64,000 nucleotides of DNA, taken from the NCBI GenBank assembly GCA_031428675.1, contig JANOYC010000052.1, forward strand, positions 8,551 to 72,550, in the 5' to 3' direction. Made by a program: the position numbers and the translations under genes. The notes below the pieces were generated by a model, which made no database searches, had not been told where the DNA came from, and was given only the letters and a program-made list of their open reading frames with translations. This document shows positions 25,959-33,144 of the stretch, piece after piece; position 1 is the stretch's first letter, and every line of letters begins with the position of its first letter. This DNA comes from JANOYC01 sp031428675. Its GTDB lineage: Bacteria > Actinomycetota > Actinomycetes > Actinomycetales > Microbacteriaceae.

Positions 25959-26372
25959 CTAGGCGCGTGTGGAGGCGATCCGGCCGAGCAGGCCGTTGAT
26001 GAAGCCGGCCGAGTCCTCGGTGCTGAGGACGGTCGCGGATTCCACGGCCTCGGCAATGGCGACGCCAGCGGGAACCTCGTCGTTGAACACGACCTCCCAG
26101 ATGCCGATGCGCACGATCGCGCGATCGACCGCGGGCATGCGATTGATCGTCCAGCCCTGCGAATACGTCTCGATCATCTCGTCGATCTCGTCGCCGTGGT
26201 CGACGACGCCTTCCACGATCGCCTTCGCGTACGTCCACGACGACTCGCGCTTGCGATCGATAGCGGCGCGTTCCACCTCCCGACCGAGGGCCGCATTGAT
26301 CGACTCTTGGCGGACATCCGCGCCATACAGGATGTCGAGTGCGCGCTTTCGCGCCTTGCTTCTCGCGCTCAT
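25959..26372 (-). CDS. nusB: Transcription antitermination factor NusB
   Basis: This 137-residue all-alpha NusB joins NusE on boxA RNA to promote rRNA antitermination. The N-terminus (SARSKARKRALDILYGADVR) is the typical basic RNA-binding helix. The C-terminal core has VPAGVAIAEAVESATVLS and GFINGLLGRIA. It follows efp by 13 bp; the efp-nusB-pyrR order is conserved in Actinobacteria. A 237-bp gap with repeats separates it from pyrR. Confidence 0.95.
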   Translation of the reverse strand: MSARSKARKRALDILYGADVRQESINAALGREVERAAIDRKRESSWTYAKAIVEGVVDHGDEIDEMIETYSQGWTINRMPAVDRAIVRIGIWEVVFNDEVPAGVAIAEAVESATVLSTEDSAGFINGLLGRIASTRA

Positions 26373-26384
26373 TGCCGAGCCGCG

Positions 26385-26945
26385 CTAGGAAACACGGCCG
26401 AGGTAGCTGCCGTCGCGCGTGTCGACCTTTACCTTGGTGCCGGTCTCGAGGAACAGCGGAACCTGAATCTGGTAACCGGTTTCGACGGTTGCGGGCTTCG
26501 TACCACCGGTCGAGCGATCGCCCTGGAGGCCGGGCTCCGTGTAGGTGATCTCGAGCACAACCGAGGCCGGGAGTTCGACATAGAGCGGCTCGCCGTTGTG
26601 CAGGGCCACTGTTACCGACTGATTCTCGAGCATGAAGTTCGCGGCGTCGCCCACCTGCGCTTCCGAGAGCGTGATCTGGTCGTAGTCTGCCGTGTTCATG
26701 AACACGTAGTTCTCGCCGTCCTTGTACAGGTACTGGTAGTCGCTGCGGTCGACGGTCTCGGTCTCGATCTTCGCGCCGGCGTTGAACGTGCGGTCGACAA
26801 CCTTGCCGGTCATCACGTTCTTAACCTTGGTGCGCACGAACGCCCCGCCTTTGCCTGGCTTGACGTGCTGGAACTCGATGACGGTCCAGAGTTGTCCGTC
26901 CATGTTGAGAACGACGCCGTTCCGGATATCGCTAGTGGAAGCCAT
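26385..26945 (-). CDS. efp: Translation elongation factor P
   Basis: This 186-residue EF-P rescues ribosomes stalled at polyproline. Three beta domains are expected. The tip loop carries Lys32 in VKPGKGGAFVRT, the position modified in many bacteria. No lysylation gene (epmA/B) is seen nearby, in line with actinobacterial EF-P acting unmodified or differently modified. C-terminal VDTRDGSYLGRVS is canonical. Upstream there is only a weak GGAAAA ribosome-binding sequence and a hairpin. Confidence 0.96.
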   Translation of the reverse strand: MASTSDIRNGVVLNMDGQLWTVIEFQHVKPGKGGAFVRTKVKNVMTGKVVDRTFNAGAKIETETVDRSDYQYLYKDGENYVFMNTADYDQITLSEAQVGDAANFMLENQSVTVALHNGEPLYVELPASVVLEITYTEPGLQGDRSTGGTKPATVETGYQIQVPLFLETGTKVKVDTRDGSYLGRVS

Positions 26946-26975
26946 CGCTTACATTTTCCGTTCAGTGGTTGTGGG

Positions 26976-26994
26976 CCGCATTCAAGGAATGCGG
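26976..26994 (-). terminator. Hairpin between aroQ and efp
   Basis: The arms CCGCATTC (26976-26983) and GAATGCGG (26987-26994) form a perfect 8-bp stem with a 3-nt loop. It stands 87 bp after the aroQ stop and 31 bp before the efp start on the minus strand. No U run follows, so termination or a 5' leader structure of efp are both possible. Confidence 0.45.
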
Positions 26995-27080
26995 GCATCC
27001 AGGACTGGGAGGTCTGTCCATCCGCGCGAGTTCGCATCGTGAACCGCGGGCCCGACTAGACCGCCCTAGAGCCTACCCGC

Positions 27081-27521
27081 TCAGTCGGACGATCGCCCAA
27101 TGGCGACGAGAGCGAGGGAGTACGAGTCGAATCCGAATCCCGCGATCACTCCGGATGCGACGGCGGAGATGACGCTTGAGTGCCGGAACTCTTCGCGTGC
27201 GTGCGGATTGGAGATGTGCACCTCGATGAGCCGCAGGCCGGCCTTGGTGACGAGCGCCGCGGCATCCCGAAGTGCGTAGGAGTAGTGCGTGAATGCGGCC
27301 GGGTTCAGGATGACCGGTGACGCGGTGTCGACGGCTTCGTAGAGCCAGGCGATGAGTTCCGCTTCGTCATTCGTCTGGCGCAGGTCGATCGTCGTACCGG
27401 CGGGCGCCTCGGACTCGAGGACGACGCGGAGGTCGTCGAGCGTGCCACTGCCGTACACCTCGGGCTCACGGCTGCCCAGCCGCCCCAGATTCGGACCGTT
27501 CAGCACCAGCACTCTGCTCAT
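27081..27521 (-). CDS. aroQ: 3-Dehydroquinate dehydratase, type II
   Basis: This 146-residue enzyme dehydrates 3-dehydroquinate in the shikimate pathway. The type II signature is NGPNLGRLGSREPEVYG (residues 8-24), which supplies the catalytic Tyr and the flexible-loop Arg. NPAAFTHYSYALRDA and EVHISNPHAREEFRHSS provide the Asn, His and Arg of the active site. It follows aroB in the same direction, but a 232-bp gap that holds an 86-bp repeat element separates them. Confidence 0.96.
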   Translation of the reverse strand: MSRVLVLNGPNLGRLGSREPEVYGSGTLDDLRVVLESEAPAGTTIDLRQTNDEAELIAWLYEAVDTASPVILNPAAFTHYSYALRDAAALVTKAGLRLIEVHISNPHAREEFRHSSVISAVASGVIAGFGFDSYSLALVAIGRSSD

Positions 27522-27614
27522 CCGGCCAGCCTAGCGGCAGCGTATTAGCCGCCCGAACGGTGGGCCCCCGGGCACGAGCGGCCGACGCCACCGCGCTCGC
27601 GTGCATTGCCCACT

Positions 27615-27700
27615 GCGCGAAATTCAGGCACGAAGAACTGGATGCCGGCGAGTCACGCGCGGCGCACCGCATGTGCGTGCGCGGTGCCTGAATTTCGCAC
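27615..27700. repeat. 86-bp inverted-repeat element, copy 1
   Basis: The element is bounded by GCGCGAAATTCAGGCA at the left (27615-27630) and TGCCTGAATTTCGCAC at the right (27685-27700). The arms are inverted copies with one mismatch and enclose 54 bp. It lies in the aroQ-aroB gap. Total length and arms equal those of two other copies near 50 kb, while the interior is diverged. It has no coding capacity. It is best described as a small non-autonomous palindromic repeat of unknown origin. Confidence 0.85.
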
Positions 27701-27753
27701 AGGAGGTGGGCGGGGAGCGTGCGCGTGCGCGGTGAGCTGAGGGTGCGAGCTCT

Positions 27754-28833
27754 CTATTCAGCGAGCTCTTGGTAGGCGGCGAAGAGCAGCGATTCCTCAG
27801 GCGCGGTGAGCACCGTCGGGCGGCCGATGCCGTCGAGGACGATGAATCGCAACATTCCAGCACGCGTCTTCTTGTCGCGCTGCATCGTTGCGAGCAACGT
27901 ATTCCAGCGACCAGCCGGGTAGGTGATCGGCAGCGACAGCGACGACAGGATGCGCCGGTGCCGGTCGACAATGTCGTCGCTGAGTCCTCGGGTCAGTCGG
28001 GCCAGTTCCGCGGCGAACACCATGCCGATAGCGATCGCGGCCCCGTGCCGCCACTGGTAGCGCTCGGCGTGCTCGATCGCATGCCCGAGTGTGTGGCCGT
28101 AGTTCAGGATCTCGCGGAGTCCCGTCTCGGTAAAGTCTTCGCTCACCACGCGCGCTTTCATCGCGATCGCGAGTTCGATGACGCGGCGGAACTCGCGCGT
28201 TGACGGGTCGACCGCGCGCTCAAGGTTGTTCTCGTAGATGTCGAGAATCTCCGGCTCGGCGATGAAACCAGCCTTGACGATCTCGGCCGATCCCGCGAGG
28301 ATCTCGTTTCGCGGCAGCGAGGTGAGAAGGTCGAGGTCGACGATGACGGCTTGCGGGGCGTAGAACGCGCCAACGAGGTTCTTCCCCTCCGCCGTGTTGA
28401 TGCCGGTCTTGCCGCCGACCGCGGCATCCACCATGCCGAGCACAGTCGTCGGCACCTGAATAAGAGGCACCCCTCGAAGCCAGGTGGCGGCAACGAAGCC
28501 GGCGAGGTCGGTAGTGGCGCCGCCGCCGAGGCCGATCACGGCATCCGTGCGGGTGAAATCGGTCTGCCCCATGATCTGCCAGCAGAAAGCCGCAACCTCC
28601 ACGCGCTTCGCCGCTTCGGAGTCGGGAATCTCGGCCAACAGCACTTCGTATCGATCGAGCAGACTTTCGCGGAGCCTTGCCGCTTGAGCACCGAGAGACG
28701 GAGCGTGCACGATGAGCACCTTCGTAGCTTTCTGCCCGATCACGCTCCCGAGTTCGCCCACCAGACCGCGCCCAATGGTGATGTCATACGCGTTCGTGCC
28801 CGAGACGGTGATGGTCGTGGTGTCCGCGTTCAT
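27754..28833 (-). CDS. aroB: 3-Dehydroquinate synthase
   Basis: This 359-residue NAD-dependent zinc enzyme converts DAHP to dehydroquinate. The start at 28833 overlaps the aroK stop (ATGA) and gives MNADTTTITVSGTNAYDITIG. Landmarks are GLGGGATTDLAGFVAATWLRG (NAD region), PTTVLGMVDAAVGGKTGIN, AEIVKAGFI and the metal-binding LNYGHTLGHAIEH. It is part of aroC-aroK-aroB, linked by 4-bp overlaps. Nothing unusual is seen. Confidence 0.96.
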   Translation of the reverse strand: MNADTTTITVSGTNAYDITIGRGLVGELGSVIGQKATKVLIVHAPSLGAQAARLRESLLDRYEVLLAEIPDSEAAKRVEVAAFCWQIMGQTDFTRTDAVIGLGGGATTDLAGFVAATWLRGVPLIQVPTTVLGMVDAAVGGKTGINTAEGKNLVGAFYAPQAVIVDLDLLTSLPRNEILAGSAEIVKAGFIAEPEILDIYENNLERAVDPSTREFRRVIELAIAMKARVVSEDFTETGLREILNYGHTLGHAIEHAERYQWRHGAAIAIGMVFAAELARLTRGLSDDIVDRHRRILSSLSLPITYPAGRWNTLLATMQRDKKTRAGMLRFIVLDGIGRPTVLTAPEESLLFAAYQELAE

Positions 28834-29327
28834 AGTGTGTCCTCCGCCGCCCACGCGGCTATGTCCCCGGCTATCGCGTCGATCGGTCGGTTCGAGGTGT
28901 CCCAGCTGCGCGATGCGAGTTGTTGATATATCGGCATTCTGGCGTCGACGAGCGATTTCCACGCGTCCATGCCGCCGGAAGCCAGGAGCGGACGCTTCGA
29001 GCCGGTGATCCGGGCTTCGACCGCTGCTGGCGAGACGGTGAGGAGAACGACGCGCCTATTCGCCAGGTCGCGCTGGGTGTCGGGATTCAGGACTGCGCCT
29101 CCGCCGAGGGCTACGACTGCGTCGCTCGCTAGTGCAGATTCGACCGCCGCCCGTTCGAGTTCACGGAAACGTGTTTCCCCGTCGGTCGCGAAAATGTCAG
29201 CTATCGGGCCGTGTTCGGCGACGATCTCCTTGTCGGTATCGATGAACCTCGTGCCCAGAAGTTGGGCAACGCGCTTGCCGAGCCGGGTCTTCCCTGCGCC
29301 CGGCGGGCCGATGAAAACGAGGCTCAC
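28830..29327 (-). CDS. aroK: Shikimate kinase
   Basis: This 165-residue P-loop kinase phosphorylates shikimate. Walker A is GPPGAGKT at 7-14. The shikimate-binding residues are in FIDTDKEI, ETRFRELE and LGGGAV, and the lid contains GSKRPLL. It is translationally coupled to both neighbours, with 4-bp overlaps to aroC upstream and aroB downstream. Length is normal. Confidence 0.95.
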   Translation of the reverse strand: MSLVFIGPPGAGKTRLGKRVAQLLGTRFIDTDKEIVAEHGPIADIFATDGETRFRELERAAVESALASDAVVALGGGAVLNPDTQRDLANRRVVLLTVSPAAVEARITGSKRPLLASGGMDAWKSLVDARMPIYQQLASRSWDTSNRPIDAIAGDIAAWAAEDTL

Positions 29328-30538
29328 GGTGACGCGGTTGTAGCGGAGCCGCTCGTCGTTCGCAGCGTCGCCGGGATCGCCGACAGGTACGACCCCACGT
29401 TGCGGCGGGTCTCTCCCACCGAGTCGCCCCCGAACTTCTCGAGCATCGCGTTGGCGAGCACGAGCGCGACCATGGCTTCAGCAACCACGCCCGCGGCGGG
29501 CACAGCGCACACATCGGAGCGCTGGTGGTGAGCTTCGGCAGTGGAGCCGGTGGCGACATCCACCGTGCGCAGGGCGTGCGGCACTGTCGAGATCGGCTTC
29601 ATCGCGGCGCTGACGCGCAAGACGGTGCCCGTGCTCATTCCCCCCTCGGTGCCGCCGGCACGATCGGTGGTGCGGTGGATGCCGTCGTCGGTCGCGAAGA
29701 GCTCGTCGTGAGCTTCGGAACCTCGACGTGCGGCTGTGCGGAAGCCGTCGCCGATCTCCACCCCTTTGATCGCCTGGATGCCCATGAGCGCCGCCGCAAG
29801 CTGCGAGTCGAGTCGGCGGTCCCAGTGTGTGTAGGAGCCGAGACCGGGAGGGAGGCCGTAGGCGAGAACTTCGACGACGCCGCCCAGAGTGTCGCCGTCT
29901 TCGTGGGCTCGGTCAACTTCGGCCACCATGAGCGCGGAGGTCGCAGCATCCGCGCACCGCAACGGATCGGCGTCGAGGCGATCCACGTCGGATGCGGCGG
30001 GCAGTGCCGTACCGTCCGGCACACGCACCGAACCGACCGAGACAGTGTGGGCCACGAGACTCACGCCGAGTTCGGCGAGGAACGACCGGGCGACCGCGCC
30101 GAGGGCGACCCGTGCCGCGGTTTCCCGAGCGCTGGCGCGCTCTAGCACGTTGCGGGACTCGTCGAAATCGTACTTCTGCATACCGACGAGGTCGGCGTGT
30201 CCTGGCCGTGGCCGGGTGAGGGGCGCGCCGCGACCCTTGGGCAGTGTCTCGGCGTCGACCGGCGTCGCACTCATGACGTCCACCCAACGCGGCCACTCCG
30301 TGTTGCCGATGCGGAGCGCGACCGGGCTGCCCATCGTCAGGCCGAAACGGATTCCGCCGCTGATGCTCAATTCGTCTTGTTCGAATTTCTGCCGCGCGCC
30401 ACGGCCGTAGCCAAGGGTTCGACGCTTGAGATCAGCTTGGATCGCTTCCGGCGACACGGGAACGCCAGCCGGCATCCCCTCGAGGATCGCGACGAGTTCC
30501 GGGCCATGGGATTCACCCGCGGTCAACCAACGAAGCAT
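29324..30538 (-). CDS. aroC: Chorismate synthase
   Basis: This 404-residue FMN enzyme forms chorismate, the last common aromatic precursor used by TrpE in this window. Landmarks are LTAGESHGPELVAILEGMP at the N-terminus, GRGARQKFEQDELSISGGIR, RASARETAARVALGAVAR and the C-terminal RSDVCAVPAAGVVAE segment. The ATG at 30538 is chosen because MLRWLTAGESHG is canonical. Thirty further in-frame codons upstream have no similarity to the family. aroE lies 43 bp upstream. Confidence 0.96.
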   Translation of the reverse strand: MLRWLTAGESHGPELVAILEGMPAGVPVSPEAIQADLKRRTLGYGRGARQKFEQDELSISGGIRFGLTMGSPVALRIGNTEWPRWVDVMSATPVDAETLPKGRGAPLTRPRPGHADLVGMQKYDFDESRNVLERASARETAARVALGAVARSFLAELGVSLVAHTVSVGSVRVPDGTALPAASDVDRLDADPLRCADAATSALMVAEVDRAHEDGDTLGGVVEVLAYGLPPGLGSYTHWDRRLDSQLAAALMGIQAIKGVEIGDGFRTAARRGSEAHDELFATDDGIHRTTDRAGGTEGGMSTGTVLRVSAAMKPISTVPHALRTVDVATGSTAEAHHQRSDVCAVPAAGVVAEAMVALVLANAMLEKFGGDSVGETRRNVGSYLSAIPATLRTTSGSATTASP

Positions 30539-30581
30539 GTAATGAATCTTTCCATAGGTGGTTTGCGGCGATGACCGACGA

Positions 30582-31439
30582 CTACGCGCAGACGGCCGAT
30601 CGCATCGCGGAGACGACAGAATCTTCATCGGCGAGCGGACGCTCGGGAGTCCCCGACGTGAAAATGCGGATCTGCACGAGTGCTTGAAAAATCAGCATGT
30701 CGATTCCCGGGATGACTCTCCCGCCAGCGGCCGACCACTGTCTGGCCAACGCGCTCGGCCACGGGTCGTATGCGACATCGAAAAGCACCGACGACTGCAG
30801 AACGGCCGTGGGAAAAGGCATTTCCATGGATGCTCCGCCCGGCACGGTGCTGATAACGGCCGTGGGCGGGGAGATGGTTCCAATCGAGTCGAGGGCGGTG
30901 GCGGATGCGTTTGCCCCACACTGCGTCGCCAGTTCTACGACGAAGGCGGCCTTCGCTGGCGTTCTCGCCGCGATCGTCACCTCGCGTGCACCGAGGCGGG
31001 TTGCAGCGACCGCTGCGGACGCCGCCGTCGCTCCCCCGCCAACGATGACAACGGAGTCGAGGCGGAGCACGCCGGAACGTTCGAAGGCCTGCTGAATGCC
31101 CCAGACATCCGTGTTGAACAAATTCGTCGAGCGGCCGTTCGTGTCGTGTCGGAACAGCACCGTGTTGGCGGCGCGCGTGAGACGGGCGATGCCGTCGACA
31201 CTGTCGGCGTAGTGCAGCACCGCGTTCTTCAACGGCATTGTCAGCGACAAGCCTCGCCACTCTGGCCCGCGAGTGCGGAGGAATTCCCCTAGGGAATCTG
31301 TCGTGACGTCGATCGCCTCGTAACTCCAGTCGAGCCCGAGTTCACGGTAGGCGGCGCGGTGCAGCGCGGGTGACTGGGAATGCGCAATCGGTGACCCGAG
31401 CACCGCGAGACTCTGGAGCGTGTCAGCCACGGCTCTCAC
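30582..31439 (-). CDS. aroE: Shikimate dehydrogenase
   Basis: This 285-residue NADPH enzyme reduces 3-dehydroshikimate. Substrate-binding motifs are VLGSPIAHSQSPALHRAAY, GLSLTMPLKNAV (catalytic Lys) and NTDVWG. The NADP-binding glycine motif is IVGGGATAASAA. The GTG at 31439 overlaps the mltG stop in a GTGA and was chosen over a frame reaching into mltG. The motif MPLK instead of PHK is typical of actinobacterial AroE. It is coupled to the cell-wall gene mltG. Confidence 0.92.
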   Translation of the reverse strand: MRAVADTLQSLAVLGSPIAHSQSPALHRAAYRELGLDWSYEAIDVTTDSLGEFLRTRGPEWRGLSLTMPLKNAVLHYADSVDGIARLTRAANTVLFRHDTNGRSTNLFNTDVWGIQQAFERSGVLRLDSVVIVGGGATAASAAVAATRLGAREVTIAARTPAKAAFVVELATQCGANASATALDSIGTISPPTAVISTVPGGASMEMPFPTAVLQSSVLFDVAYDPWPSALARQWSAAGGRVIPGIDMLIFQALVQIRIFTSGTPERPLADEDSVVSAMRSAVCA

Positions 31440-32677
31440 TCGCAGTACGTGGCATTCTCCTGGCTTTCCCGGCACCACGCGCGCAATTTCGAGACCGCGG
31501 TCTCGTGTTCGGCGACCGTCTCCGAAAACACGGTCTCGCCGGTCTTCAAGTTGACAGTGACGAAGAAGAACCAGTCGCCTTCGACGGGATTCAGCGCAGC
31601 ATCGATGGCCAACTGACCCGGTAGGCCGATCGGTCCGATCGGCAGCCCGGGGTTCGCGTAGGTGTTGTAGGGATTCGCCGCATCCGCTCTCTCTGCGTCG
31701 GTCGTGAATACCGTCTGGAAGTTGCCTGTTCCGTAGGCCACGGTGGCGTCGGATTCAAGCTTCCAGCCGTCGGTCTGCAGACGGTTGGTGAACACCCGTG
31801 CGATCTTGTAGAAGTCGTCTCTGACCGGCCCGGCTTCCCGTTGCACGATCGAGGCGAGGGTGAGCACGCGGAAACGATCCTCCGGCGCCACGCCGGCGGC
31901 ATCCAGGCGGCCGAGCATCTCGTTGACCATGAGCTGCAGCACGTCGCGCGCCGAGACACCCGGGTCGATCGGATAGGTGGCGGGAAAAAGGTAGCCCTCG
32001 AGGCTGGGGGCCTCGGCGGGAACGCCGAGGGCGGCATGGTCCGCGGCGACGGCCTCGAGTTCTTCCAATGGAATACCGGTCGCAGAACTGAGCAGTTCGA
32101 GGGCCCCGGGCATGGTCGTGCCCTCGGGTATGGTCACCCGGTTGGTGATCTTGTTCGCCGGGTCGAGCAACGCATCGAGAGCTGCCCGGGCGCTCATTTC
32201 GGACTTCAGCGAGAAGTTACCCGGCACGAACTCGACTTGAGGGTCTTGGGCGAGCAGGAGTCGGTAGAACGCGTCGAATGACTTGGTGACGCCGGCTTCG
32301 GCCAGTTTGCTGGCGACGTCGCCGCCGATATCTCCCGATTCGATGACGACCACGACTTCGCCGCTGCCTGCACCCACGAAATCGTCGGTCTCCGTCCAGC
32401 CGAGCACTCGTCTGATCTGAGGCTCGAAAGTGAACCACACGGCAGTTGCCGCGCCTCCAGCCAGAATGACCGCAAGGATGCCGACCCAGATCCACATCCG
32501 ACGACGCGCGTGGCGGGGTAGCGCCGGTTCCACCTCGCGTTTCGATTCGCGGATCTCGCGACGGCTGCGGGCGGGAGCGTCGCTGCGCACGTCAGTGGTG
32601 CCGGTGTCGCGAGCCGAGGAGTCGGATGCGCCGGGTTGCGAGGTGAAGATGTCATCCCAGTCGGGCTCGTCTGCCAC
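31436..32677 (-). CDS. mltG: Endolytic peptidoglycan transglycosylase MltG (YceG-like)
   Basis: This 413-residue membrane protein cleaves nascent glycan strands and sets their length. It has a ~60-residue acidic/basic cytoplasmic tail, one transmembrane helix (61-83), and an extracytoplasmic YceG domain. Signature segments are EGYLFPATY (227-235) and LASIVQREAG, with the catalytic Glu at 281. It lies 3 bp after ruvX and overlaps aroE. The alaS-ruvX-mltG-aroE order is conserved in Actinobacteria. Confidence 0.94.
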   Translation of the reverse strand: MADEPDWDDIFTSQPGASDSSARDTGTTDVRSDAPARSRREIRESKREVEPALPRHARRRMWIWVGILAVILAGGAATAVWFTFEPQIRRVLGWTETDDFVGAGSGEVVVVIESGDIGGDVASKLAEAGVTKSFDAFYRLLLAQDPQVEFVPGNFSLKSEMSARAALDALLDPANKITNRVTIPEGTTMPGALELLSSATGIPLEELEAVAADHAALGVPAEAPSLEGYLFPATYPIDPGVSARDVLQLMVNEMLGRLDAAGVAPEDRFRVLTLASIVQREAGPVRDDFYKIARVFTNRLQTDGWKLESDATVAYGTGNFQTVFTTDAERADAANPYNTYANPGLPIGPIGLPGQLAIDAALNPVEGDWFFFVTVNLKTGETVFSETVAEHETAVSKLRAWCRESQENATYCE

Positions 32678-32680
32678 GAA

Positions 32681-33142
32681 TCAATGCCCTTCTTCTGGTT
32701 CCACGACCTCGCCGGGAGCGATCCCGCGAGATCGCTCGGCGTCGAGAGCGTGCTGAAGGATTATAACGGCGGCGACCTGATCGATCACCGGACGAGACGT
32801 GCGGGTCGTCCGCCCCGACGCCCGCAAATGCGAATGCGCTGTCACCGTGCTCAACCGTTCGTCGACGAGACGCACCGGATTCGGGGAGATAACGGCGAGC
32901 ATCCGGGCAAACTCCCGTGCGTCTGACGTCGACTTCGTCTCGGTGCCTGCGAGAGACAACGGCAGCCCGACGACGAACTCGATGGACCCGAGCTCAATAC
33001 CGATCTCGACGACACGCGCTACGGCGTGCGCATCCCGCACGACCGTCTCGACGGGCGTTGCCAGCATGCCGAGCGCATCACAGCGGGCGACGCCGACGCG
33101 CGCGGTGCCGACGTCGACGCCGACGCGAACTCCGGGGCGCAC
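32681..33142 (-). CDS. ruvX: Putative pre-16S rRNA nuclease YqgF/RuvX
   Basis: This 153-residue RNase H-fold protein is of the YqgF family, implicated in 16S rRNA 5'-end maturation and first called a Holliday junction resolvase. The active-site acids are visible in GVDVGTARVGVA, in FVVGLPLSLAG plus the ST.DAREFA helix, and in VDERLSTVTA. The GTG start lies 2 bp after the alaS stop. It is coupled to alaS and mltG. Confidence 0.92.
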   Translation of the reverse strand: MRPGVRVGVDVGTARVGVARCDALGMLATPVETVVRDAHAVARVVEIGIELGSIEFVVGLPLSLAGTETKSTSDAREFARMLAVISPNPVRLVDERLSTVTAHSHLRASGRTTRTSRPVIDQVAAVIILQHALDAERSRGIAPGEVVEPEEGH

Positions 33143-33144
33143 CG